From positions 1 to 64,000 of the forward strand of contig JACZJQ010000223.1 in the NCBI GenBank assembly GCA_014860455.1: a stretch of 64,000 nucleotides of DNA, read 5' to 3'. The notes below the pieces were generated by a model. The model did no database searches. It was not told where the DNA came from and was given only the letters and a program-made list of their open reading frames with translations. The translations under genes and the position numbers were made by a program. Numbering within the stretch: the stretch's first letter is position 1; every line of letters starts with the position of its first letter. Source of the stretch: Bryobacteraceae bacterium (GTDB lineage: Bacteria; Acidobacteriota; Terriglobia; Bryobacterales; Bryobacteraceae). Positions 1 through 7,248 of this stretch are shown here, one piece after another.

Positions 1-1
1 C

Positions 2-214
2 GGATACGGATTCATCCACATCCACGACGACCTCCCGAACGTGTACTGTCACAACAGCGTCTTGATCGGCGACCTGAAAGCCTTGCCGGTTGGCGCGAAA
101 GTCACCTTCAAAATCTGTGATGCACCTGGCGGGCGGGTTCAGGCCTGCCGCGTCGAACTGCATGAGCGCGGGCTCGAATGGTTTGAGAAATACGCGGCAC
201 AGGCGAGCTGCTGA
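2..214 (+). CDS. Cold-shock-domain-like protein, 5' end outside window
   Basis: The open frame runs in from the left edge and ends at a TGA. It encodes about 70 visible residues beginning GYGFIHIHDD, followed by CHNSVL and a VGAKVTFKI segment. This order (GYGFI RNP1-like strand, then a His-containing second strand, then 'G..V.F') is that of the cold-shock / S1-like OB fold that binds single-stranded nucleic acid. The C-terminal tail is charged. The first strand lies outside the window, so domain completeness cannot be judged. It is the first of a run of small genes leading to an integrase and probably belongs to the same integrated element. Function beyond nucleic-acid binding is not inferred. 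Confidence 0.55.
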   Translation, partial: GYGFIHIHDDLPNVYCHNSVLIGDLKALPVGAKVTFKICDAPGGRVQACRVELHERGLEWFEKYAAQASC

Positions 215-448
215 CCGGATGCCTATTCCGCGTCACCGGCTGGCCGTAGGCGAGACTTCGGGCGACGGATGGCCTTGCACCGGGCGGGCGGTTGGCGTAT
301 GCTGACAAGCGAACCCGGCAGAAGCGCGAACTTCCACCGGGCTCTGACCGAACCGAGGTATACGCTCGATGCGGCTGAATCCATCCTACCAGTCCGACCT
401 TCCCCTACAGCCTCATCCCGCGCGTTTCTCGAATATCCTGGAGGACGC

Positions 449-727
449 ATGGAACACCTGATTCTCACCGATCCAGACGGCGGCAGGGCCGTCCTGACAA
501 CGAACTCACCCGCGAGTAGCTACGGCATCCCGGTATTGCGGATCACGGCTGATGACATCGAAGGCGACTTCGGGCCGTCCGACTTGATTGGGCAGCCTGG
601 GGCGCTGATGCCGGCGGCTGCTGTGGTGGCGGCATGGGCGCGTGATTCTGCCCGCACCGAACCCGAACTATCGGCGGCGGCGAAGTTTCTTCGCCAGTGG
701 CCGGAAGGCCCGCAGGTGGAGGGCTGA
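449..727 (+). CDS. Hypothetical protein, 92 aa, element-associated
   Basis: I do not recognise this protein. The start is the ATG preceded by a GGAGGA Shine-Dalgarno sequence about five bases upstream; the same frame is open further upstream but that part has no good start context. It is a soluble, acidic 92-residue protein with a 'VLRITADDIEGDFG' segment and an Ala-rich helix. Its TGA is separated by one base from the next gene's ATG, so the two are probably translated together. Both lie directly before the integrase, which suggests cargo or accessory genes of an integrated element. Confidence 0.5.
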   Translation: MEHLILTDPDGGRAVLTTNSPASSYGIPVLRITADDIEGDFGPSDLIGQPGALMPAAAVVAAWARDSARTEPELSAAAKFLRQWPEGPQVEG

Positions 728-728
728 C

Positions 729-938
729 ATGGAACGCAAAGAACTCACCATCACCCGCGACGGCATAGAGGCCGTGGCGTACTACACCGGGCGCTCTGTT
801 GAAGTGGATCTCTACTGCGCCGGCGAGCACCTGAACCACATCAGCGGACAAGCCGAATGGCAGCACTACGCGACGGTTGAGGAGATGCTGACGGCGGCAG
901 CCGGGGCCGAAATAGCGCGGCATCTGGAGGCGGCATAG
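729..938 (+). CDS. Hypothetical protein, 69 aa, element-associated
   Basis: This is a small unrecognised gene that starts one base after the stop of its upstream neighbour. The protein begins MERKELTITRDG and ends with an Ala/Glu-rich helix. It has no signal peptide or transmembrane segment. The close coupling upstream and the integrase 57 bases downstream place it in the same element. No function is inferred. Confidence 0.5.
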   Translation: MERKELTITRDGIEAVAYYTGRSVEVDLYCAGEHLNHISGQAEWQHYATVEEMLTAAAGAEIARHLEAA

Positions 939-995
939 CCCACGAGGGGCGGGCCTTCGGGCTCGCCCCATCTTTCGAGACGGGAGGGAATCACG

Positions 996-2144
996 ATGGC
1001 ACAGATAATTGCAAGGGGCCGAGGCAAGTGGCTGGTGAGAGTGTTCCTGGGCCGTGGCTCCGACGGCAAGCCGGTATTTAAGAACCGCACTATCACCGGC
1101 ACAAAGAAGGATGCGGAGAATTGGGGCAACGACAGAGAGCGGCAACGCGACACCTTCGGCGCGGCGGCGGTTCAGGCGCTCGACTTGACTATTGGCGGGC
1201 TCCTAGATGACCTGATCGCAGACTACCGCATCAACGGTAAGCGTGATGACCGATGCGAGTCAATCGCGCGGCGGTTCCTTAAGCCAGCATTCGGCAAGAT
1301 GCGACCTGTAGAACTGACGACCTCCGATATCAAGACGTACATCACCGAGCGGCAGGAATCCGGCGCGACGAACGCGACGATCAACCGCGAACTGGCTTTC
1401 CTTCGGCGGGCGTTTAACCTTGCGGCCAACGAAGAACCGCCGCGCGTGATGAAGGTTCCAAGAATCCCGACGCTGGCAGAGAACAACGTCCGTAAAGGGT
1501 TCTTCGAGGATGCCGACTATCGGGCACTGATGCGCCACCTGCCCGAAGATGTGAAGCCGATCCTCGCCTTCGGTTATCTGACGGGATGCCGGAAGGGTGA
1601 GATCCTGGGCCTTCGCTGGAATCAGGTCGATCTGACCGAGGGCATCGTCCGGTTGAACCCTGGCGAGACGAAGAACGACGAACCGCGCATCATTCCGCTA
1701 GTGGCTGACCTCCTGGCTATGCTCGACATTCAGCGGGCGAAGAGGGATGCGGAGTGTCCAGACTGCCAGTGGGTTTTCTTCCATGACGGCGGGCAACAGT
1801 GGCGCGACTTCCGCGAGTCATGGAAAACAGCGTGCAAGGCGGCGGGCCTCTGGCAGGGCGATGACAAGACGGGCAAGCCGACGAAGTTGTTTCACGACCT
1901 AAGGCGGTCTGGCGTGCGGAATCTGGTACGGGCGGGCGTGCCTGAGAAGGTGGCACAGACCATCAGCGGACACAAAACGCGGGCCGTGTTCGAGCGGTAC
2001 AACATCGTGGATGAAGCGGACCTGAAGCGGGCGGCGCGGCAACTTGGCGAGTACCTGAAACGGCAGCAGCTACAGACCGATTCTGGCGAAAGTCACACTA
2101 TAGTCACACAGACCGAAGAACGCGCGGCAAGCCGGGTGATGTGA
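996..2144 (+). CDS. Tyrosine-type site-specific integrase
   Basis: A 382-residue phage-type tyrosine recombinase, which catalyses strand exchange between short attachment sites to insert or excise an element. The N-terminus (about 5-45) looks like a small DNA-binding arm domain. Residues about 65-150 form the helical core-binding domain. The catalytic domain follows with all expected residues visible: Arg199 in TGCRKGE, Lys226 in the beta-hairpin GETKNDEP, His300 and Arg303 in HDLRR, His326 in SGHK and nucleophile Tyr335 in RYNIV. A strong GGGAGGG Shine-Dalgarno sequence sits before the ATG. It is intact and the length is normal. Because it closes a run of element genes, an attachment site is expected between 2145 and the chromosomal gene at 2227, but no tRNA or clear repeat is visible there. 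Confidence 0.95.
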   Translation: MAQIIARGRGKWLVRVFLGRGSDGKPVFKNRTITGTKKDAENWGNDRERQRDTFGAAAVQALDLTIGGLLDDLIADYRINGKRDDRCESIARRFLKPAFGKMRPVELTTSDIKTYITERQESGATNATINRELAFLRRAFNLAANEEPPRVMKVPRIPTLAENNVRKGFFEDADYRALMRHLPEDVKPILAFGYLTGCRKGEILGLRWNQVDLTEGIVRLNPGETKNDEPRIIPLVADLLAMLDIQRAKRDAECPDCQWVFFHDGGQQWRDFRESWKTACKAAGLWQGDDKTGKPTKLFHDLRRSGVRNLVRAGVPEKVAQTISGHKTRAVFERYNIVDEADLKRAARQLGEYLKRQQLQTDSGESHTIVTQTEERAASRVM

Positions 2145-2226
2145 TGGCGTGCAACTTACTGATTCCACAACCACATAGCAACGTGAGGCTACCATCCGGT
2201 AAGCCATGCGTGCGATTCTATAACGG

Positions 2227-3060
2227 ATGAGAACCCTAAAGCTGCTCTTCATGATTGGGCTGGCCGCGCTGATGCCTTGCGCGGCCGAGTCGCTGCGCGT
2301 CATGTCGTTCAACGTGAGGTACCCGTCGGCGCAGGATGGCGCCGATATCTGGGTGAATCGCAGGGATCTGCTCTGCGACACGGTAAAGAAGTATGCGCCC
2401 GATGTGATGGGCACGCAGGAGCTGTTTAAAGAGCAGGGCGACTATATCGTAGGGAAGTTGCCTGAGTATGCGTGGTTTGGCGTGAGCCGCCGGGGCAATG
2501 AGAAAGACGAGTACATGGGCGTGTTCTACCGGAAGGCGGCGCTCACGCTGGAGGACTCGGGCAATTTCTGGTTGAGTGAGACGCCTGAAGTGCCCGGCTC
2601 GATCGCCTGGGACATGAGCCTGCCGAGGATGGCGACATGGGGCGTGTTCAAGACGAAGGCGGGTGTGCGGTTCCTGTACGTGAACACGCACTTCGCACAC
2701 CGGCGCGAGGACGGCGAGGCGAGGCTGAAGAGCGCGCAGGTAATTAGGAAATGGATCGAATCGCGCAAGCAGAAGCTGCCCGTCGTGCTGACAGGCGACT
2801 TCAACACCGGCGCCGGCACGCCGCCCTATCAGGAGTTGACCGCCATCATGAAGGACGCCTGGCTGGTCTCGGCCTGGAGGAGCGGGCCCGAAGGCACCTT
2901 CCATGGATTCAGGGGCAAGCCCGGCGAGGCGCGCATCGATTGGGTCCTGTTCGACGCGCCTTGGAACGTGACGGAAGCAAGGGCTGTGGACGACAACCGC
3001 AACGGCCGCTACCCGTCCGACCATTTCGCCGTACTGGCCGTCTTCGACGCAACGAAGTAG
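2227..3060 (+). CDS. Exported endonuclease/exonuclease/phosphatase family hydrolase
   Basis: A 277-residue protein of the EEP (DNase I-like) fold that hydrolyses phosphodiester or phosphomonoester bonds with a divalent metal. A signal peptide (1-20, ending PCAA) predicts export. Family motifs appear in order: SFNVRY (Asn29), GTQE (Glu65), TGDFNT in the second half, and a C-terminal SDHFAV with the catalytic Asp-His. Short periplasmic members of this kind are often annotated as sugar-phosphate or nucleic-acid hydrolases, but the substrate cannot be read here. It lies 74 bases upstream of a Gfo/Idh/MocA gene on the same strand. It is the first gene that looks chromosomal after the integrase. 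Confidence 0.88.
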   Translation: MRTLKLLFMIGLAALMPCAAESLRVMSFNVRYPSAQDGADIWVNRRDLLCDTVKKYAPDVMGTQELFKEQGDYIVGKLPEYAWFGVSRRGNEKDEYMGVFYRKAALTLEDSGNFWLSETPEVPGSIAWDMSLPRMATWGVFKTKAGVRFLYVNTHFAHRREDGEARLKSAQVIRKWIESRKQKLPVVLTGDFNTGAGTPPYQELTAIMKDAWLVSAWRSGPEGTFHGFRGKPGEARIDWVLFDAPWNVTEARAVDDNRNGRYPSDHFAVLAVFDATK

Positions 3061-3134
3061 GCGCAGGCAAGTCGCGGGCTGGCATTGGCCGTCGGAATAC
3101 GCTACGCTACCAGCAGCCTTAAGGAGCAACAGAT

Positions 3135-4505
3135 ATGTCAGACACCACACGCCGAAGCTTCGTGTCCAGCGCCGCTATCATCGGCGCGCCCGCCGTCAGG
3201 ACGGCCTGGGGGCAGAACCGGCCGTCGAACGAGGTGAGGCTTGGAGTAGTGGGATTTCGCAGCCGGGGCCGCGACCATTACCGGGAGTTCGCCAAGATAC
3301 CTGGCGTAAAAGTGGCATTCCTATGCGACATCGACGAGCGGCTGCACCCAGGCGCGGTGAAGGAGATCGAGTCGATGGCCGGCAACCGTCCTGAGACTTT
3401 CGTCGACCTGCGCAAGATGCTCGAGCGCAAAGACCTGGACGCGATTTCGATCGCCACGCCGGACCACTGGCACGCTTTGCAGACGATCTGGGGTTGCCAG
3501 GCTGGCAAGGACGTCTATTGCGAAAAGCCGGTGTGCCACAACATCAAGGAAGGCCGGAAGATGGTGGAGGCGGCGCGCAAGTATGGGCGGATTGTGCAGG
3601 TGGGGCTGAACCGGCGCAGCGAGGCGCGCAACCAGGCGGGGGTGAAGTTTGTTCGCGAGGCTTCGTTCGGCAAGGCGTACAGGGCCAAGGCGGTGGTGTA
3701 TCGCGGAAGGTTGAGCGTGGGGCGGGTGCAGGAGTCGTCGATTCCGCAGGGGGTGAACTGGGATCTGTATCTGGGTCCGGCACCGTACAGAGCGTTCAGC
3801 CTGAGCCGGTTCCACTACAGTTGGCATTATTACTGGGACACGGCGACGACCGAGGTGGGCAACAACGGCGTGCATGCGATCGATATCGTGCGCTGGGCGT
3901 TGAACAAGAACGAGCACCCGGTGAAGGTGCATTGCGCGGGCGGCAAGTTTGCCGACGACAATACGGATCAGGAGACGCCGAACCTGCAGAACGCGGTGTT
4001 TGAGTACGCCGACGGGACGCTGGTGGATCTGGAGGTGACGACGCTGCCCAGCCCGACATTTGGCGGCGTGCATATGGGCGAGTTCTTCTATACGCCGAAG
4101 GGCTATGTGACGTCGGCGAAGCGGTGGACGGCGGTGGAGGGCGAGTTTATCGCGCAGCCGACGCCGGATCCGCCGTCGGGGATCTCGCTGCGGGCGGTGA
4201 ACCTGAGCTTTCCGAAGATCGGTTACAAGGAAGGTCCGGCGATTCCGGATATCGCGGCGCCGGAGACCAGCCACTTCCAGAATTTCATCGACTGTGTGCG
4301 GTCGCGCAAGCGCGACAACCTCAATTGCGAAGTGCTGGAAGGGCATATGTCGACGGCGTTGTGCCACCTGGCCAACATCGCGTTCCGCACAGGGCGGAAG
4401 CTGACGTTCGACCCGGCGACGGAGACCTTCCCCGGCGATGCCGAGGCCAACACGCTGCTGGGCCGGAAGTACCGCGAGCCGTACACGCTGCCGGACCAGG
4501 TCTGA
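3135..4505 (+). CDS. Tat-exported Gfo/Idh/MocA family oxidoreductase
   Basis: A 456-residue NAD(P)-dependent oxidoreductase. The N-terminal TTRRSFVSSAA is a twin-arginine signal, so the protein is exported folded with its cofactor. The Rossmann domain follows (GVVGFRSRG at about 37-45), then EKP at 130-132, the conserved substrate/nicotinamide-site Lys of the family. The C-terminal alpha/beta domain makes up the rest. Tat-targeted members of this family are numerous in Acidobacteria and Planctomycetes and act on sugars or sugar derivatives; the particular substrate is unknown. An AAGGAG Shine-Dalgarno sequence lies at about 3119-3125. It is flanked by the EEP hydrolase and a sialidase-like gene, which fits a polysaccharide or glycan utilisation locus. 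Confidence 0.9.
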   Translation: MSDTTRRSFVSSAAIIGAPAVRTAWGQNRPSNEVRLGVVGFRSRGRDHYREFAKIPGVKVAFLCDIDERLHPGAVKEIESMAGNRPETFVDLRKMLERKDLDAISIATPDHWHALQTIWGCQAGKDVYCEKPVCHNIKEGRKMVEAARKYGRIVQVGLNRRSEARNQAGVKFVREASFGKAYRAKAVVYRGRLSVGRVQESSIPQGVNWDLYLGPAPYRAFSLSRFHYSWHYYWDTATTEVGNNGVHAIDIVRWALNKNEHPVKVHCAGGKFADDNTDQETPNLQNAVFEYADGTLVDLEVTTLPSPTFGGVHMGEFFYTPKGYVTSAKRWTAVEGEFIAQPTPDPPSGISLRAVNLSFPKIGYKEGPAIPDIAAPETSHFQNFIDCVRSRKRDNLNCEVLEGHMSTALCHLANIAFRTGRKLTFDPATETFPGDAEANTLLGRKYREPYTLPDQV

Positions 4506-4582
4506 AGCCGGCGGAGCTATAAATCAACCTCCGGGACTGGGTTTGACGGCGCCGGCATGGAAGGGCAGACGGCGGGCATAGC

Positions 4583-4594
4583 CTGACCGGTCAG
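4583..4594. promoter_or_regulatory. 12-bp perfect palindrome, possible operator
   Basis: CTGACCGGTCAG reads identically on both strands and lies in the 211-base gap between the Gfo/Idh/MocA gene and the sialidase-like gene, about 120 bases before the latter's start. A palindrome of this size is compatible with a dimeric repressor site. No promoter could be assigned next to it with confidence, so the role is only a suggestion. The rest of the gap shows no gene and no clear terminator. Confidence 0.25.
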
Positions 4595-4716
4595 TGAAAC
4601 GTTGAGGGGTGCACGCGCGCGAGGAGGCGTATCGCGGAGGAGCGCCACGTCAATATACTGGAAGCGGGTCTGCTTGACCGCCGGCCCGTGATTCAGTTTT
4701 GAGGAGCTACACCCCG

Positions 4717-5841
4717 ATGCTCAGGATTCAGATCAGCGCCGCGGCCGCAATCATGTCAGTCGCCCTTGCGATGGGGCAGAGTGCGACGCCGCCGAGAAAC
4801 GTGGTTGTCTACAAAGAGGCGGGACGGTACGGCGGGTGGCCGGCGAACCACGGCATCTGGCAGTGGGGCAGCGAGATTGTGGTGGGGTTTGAGATCGGGT
4901 ATTTCCGCAAGACCGAGACTGGCCATGCGATCGACTATTCGAAGCCCGCCGAGCACGTGCTGGCGCGGAGCCTGGACGGCGGCGAGAGTTGGAAGATCGA
5001 GAGGCCTGAAGGACTAAAGCCGCCGCCGGGGGCGAAGCAGGCCGGCGTGCCGACTGAAGCGGGGCGTGCGGTGACCGACTGCGCGGGCGGGATCGATTTC
5101 ACGGCCAAAGGGTTTGCGCTGACGGCTCGGATGGCGGACATCCATGTAGGACCATCGCGGTTTTACTATTCCACCGACAAGGGGAAGACCTGGCAAGGAC
5201 CGTTCCGGCTGCCGGATTTCGGACAGCCCGGCATTGCGGCGCGCACCGATTACCTGGTGAACGGCAAGCACGATCTGACGATGTTTCTGACGGCGGCGAA
5301 GGCGAACAAGCGGGAGGGGCGCGTGATTGCGGTCCGGACACGCGATGGCGGCAAGACGTGGACGCTGGAAGGAATGGTGGGTCCGGAGCCGGAGGGCAAT
5401 GATTTCGCAATTATGCCTTCGTCGGTGCGGTTGTCGAAGAAGCGGATCCTGACCGCCGTGCGGCACCGGCCGTATATCGACATGTACCGGTCAGAGGACG
5501 ACGGCAAGACGTGGACCTTTGTGAACAAGCCGGCGCCGGATACTGGGCGTGGCAATCCGCCGTCGATGATCCGGCTGAAGGACGGGCGGCTGGCGATGAC
5601 ATATGGCTACCGGGCGGCTCCGTTCGGCATCCGGGCGCGGCTGAGCGGGGACGAAGGCAACACGTGGGGCGATGAGATTGTGCTGCGGTCTGACGCCGGC
5701 AACTGGGATCTGGGTTATCCGCGGACGGTGCAGCGGCCCGACGGCAAGATCGTCACGATTTACTACTACAACGACGATAAGGACGCCGAGCGCTACATCG
5801 GGGCGACGATCTGGGATCCCGGCAAGGCGGGTAAACGCTAG
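4717..5841 (+). CDS. Exported sialidase-like BNR-repeat protein
   Basis: A 374-residue protein with a signal peptide (SAAAAIMSVALAMGQ). Several Asp-box-like repeats of the six-bladed sialidase propeller follow: SLDGGESW, STDKGKTW, RTRDGGKTW, SEDDGKTW, SGDEGNTW. In family terms it is an exo-alpha-sialidase / BNR-repeat protein, which cleaves or binds terminal acidic sugars; catalytic Arg and Tyr residues were not assigned. The start is the ATG ten bases after GAGGAG; an in-frame TTG 18 bases earlier lies ahead of that ribosome site and is rejected. It ends seven bases from a convergent gene. It probably belongs with the two upstream exported enzymes in glycan breakdown. Confidence 0.85.
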   Translation: MLRIQISAAAAIMSVALAMGQSATPPRNVVVYKEAGRYGGWPANHGIWQWGSEIVVGFEIGYFRKTETGHAIDYSKPAEHVLARSLDGGESWKIERPEGLKPPPGAKQAGVPTEAGRAVTDCAGGIDFTAKGFALTARMADIHVGPSRFYYSTDKGKTWQGPFRLPDFGQPGIAARTDYLVNGKHDLTMFLTAAKANKREGRVIAVRTRDGGKTWTLEGMVGPEPEGNDFAIMPSSVRLSKKRILTAVRHRPYIDMYRSEDDGKTWTFVNKPAPDTGRGNPPSMIRLKDGRLAMTYGYRAAPFGIRARLSGDEGNTWGDEIVLRSDAGNWDLGYPRTVQRPDGKIVTIYYYNDDKDAERYIGATIWDPGKAGKR

Positions 5842-5848
5842 GCCGGGA

Positions 5849-7162
5849 TCAGGAATCGAGGCGGGACTCGAAGAGTTTATTTTTCCCCTTTTCGAAGGTA
5901 GGCAGGGCTTCAACCCTGACGGCTTCGACGCGGACGCGGCGGCCGGCGGCGCGGGCAGCCGTGGAGGCGATGAGGGATTCGGCGCCGGCGGGCGCATCCT
6001 GGCGGCGCAGCACGGTGAAAGGGATTCGGATGAGGTCCAGGCGTTCCTGGATGATGCGGTACTCGCCGAGCCACTGTTGGAAGTCGAGCAGCGGGTAGGC
6101 GAGTTGAAACGGGTGAATCGAGCCGCCATCAGGCAAGGGGAACAGTTCGAGCATACGGCCTTCAACGGCCTGGAGAGTTCTGAACGGCGCGCCACAGGGG
6201 CAGCGCTCAGGGCCCATGGTGGCCCAGTCGCCGAGATCAAAGCGGATGAATGGGACGATTTCTGAATGGAGGTTGGTGGCGACGACCTGTCCGCTTTCGC
6301 CCTCGGTGGCGGGGCGGCCGCCGGTGAGGACCTCGACGTAGTTGCAGAGTTCGTTGAGGTGGAGGAGGCCGGTTTGCGGGCATTCGGCGGCCAGCAGGTT
6401 GAATTCGGTGCTGCCATAGGTGATGTAGGCCGGAGCGCCGAAGGCGTGGCTGATCTGCTTTTTGGCAAGCGGGGGGACGGTTTCGACGCTGGGCGTGATG
6501 AACTTCAGCCCGAGAGCCCGCAAGCGCTCATGCGGCACCTCGTTGCTCATTCTCCAGATGGCTCCGGCGTGTCCTCCGATCATGGCCGGGCGCAGTTGCC
6601 TGGCGGTGTCGAATGACTCGCCGATGCCCTCGGCGAAGCTCAGAGCATAGCGTTCGAACAGGCCGACGCGCATCCACCATGGGTACTGTCTGGCGCGGCG
6701 GCGGGCGGGACGGGGGTCGGCGACGAAGTGGAGGTGGACGCGAGCGTCCCAGGGAGAGAGGCCGTAGTTGGCGAAGGCGCGGATTCGGAAGGCGCTGAGG
6801 AGTTTGTCTTCGGCCGGATGACGGCGAATCTCCATGGGGTTGCCGGTGGAGCCGGTGGTCCTGATGCGGACGAGTCTGGAGCGGTCGATGGCGGGCGGGG
6901 GCAGTTCGGCGTCGGCTTCCTGCATCTGGCCTTTTGAGACGATGGGCAGACGCGGGAGATCGTCCACGGTGCGCAGGGAGAGGGGATCGGCTCCGGCCTC
7001 CCGCCAGAGACGGGAGTAGAACGGGTTGAGCGCTGCGCGGGCGACGAGGCCGCGAATGCGACGATCCTGGTAGCGTTTCACGTCAGCGGCGGTCCAGGCG
7101 CAGCCGAGCCAGTAGGACCATAGCCCGGCCGCGCTGGAGAGACAACTGAGAGCGACATGCAC
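5849..7162 (-). CDS. PaaK/CapK-like adenylate-forming enzyme
   Basis: This resembles phenylacetate-CoA ligase and coenzyme F390 synthetase-like enzymes, which activate a carboxylate as an acyl-adenylate. Visible motifs are the P-loop TTGSTGNP, the YGSTEFN motif, and FIRFDLGDWA with the family Asp, followed by a Cys pair (CPCGAPF) seen in this group. Family members usually begin shortly before an 'RRLxxLLxxAxxNPFYxxLWxxAG' helix, and here that corresponds to the GTG chosen at 7162. The frame stays open to an ATG at 7294, but that would overlap secDF by 46 bases with a basic, low-complexity extension. The substrate is unknown. It is downstream of secDF on the same strand. Confidence 0.75.
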   Translation of the reverse strand: MHVALSCLSSAAGLWSYWLGCAWTAADVKRYQDRRIRGLVARAALNPFYSRLWREAGADPLSLRTVDDLPRLPIVSKGQMQEADAELPPPAIDRSRLVRIRTTGSTGNPMEIRRHPAEDKLLSAFRIRAFANYGLSPWDARVHLHFVADPRPARRRARQYPWWMRVGLFERYALSFAEGIGESFDTARQLRPAMIGGHAGAIWRMSNEVPHERLRALGLKFITPSVETVPPLAKKQISHAFGAPAYITYGSTEFNLLAAECPQTGLLHLNELCNYVEVLTGGRPATEGESGQVVATNLHSEIVPFIRFDLGDWATMGPERCPCGAPFRTLQAVEGRMLELFPLPDGGSIHPFQLAYPLLDFQQWLGEYRIIQERLDLIRIPFTVLRRQDAPAGAESLIASTAARAAGRRVRVEAVRVEALPTFEKGKNKLFESRLDS

Positions 7163-7248
7163 CTTCAGCAGTGTATCCGTTCGCGCGGGGCTGGCGAGGC
7201 GACGGGGATCGCGAAGCAGGCCGCGGCGCGAACTAACGCGCCGTAGAG

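Noticed and set aside
369-461. 30-codon frame in the integrated element before the gene at 449
   Set aside because: It is too short to judge and overlaps the next start by 13 bases. A weak GAGG lies upstream, but there is no other support.
2145-2226. tRNA or attachment-site repeat next to the integrase
   Set aside because: No T-loop (GGTTCRA) or matching direct repeat with the left part of the window was found.
5491-6468. Ser/Pro/Ala-rich minus-strand open frame overlapping the sialidase-like and PaaK-like genes
   Set aside because: Composition is typical of a shifted frame of the real gene, and no motif was recognised.
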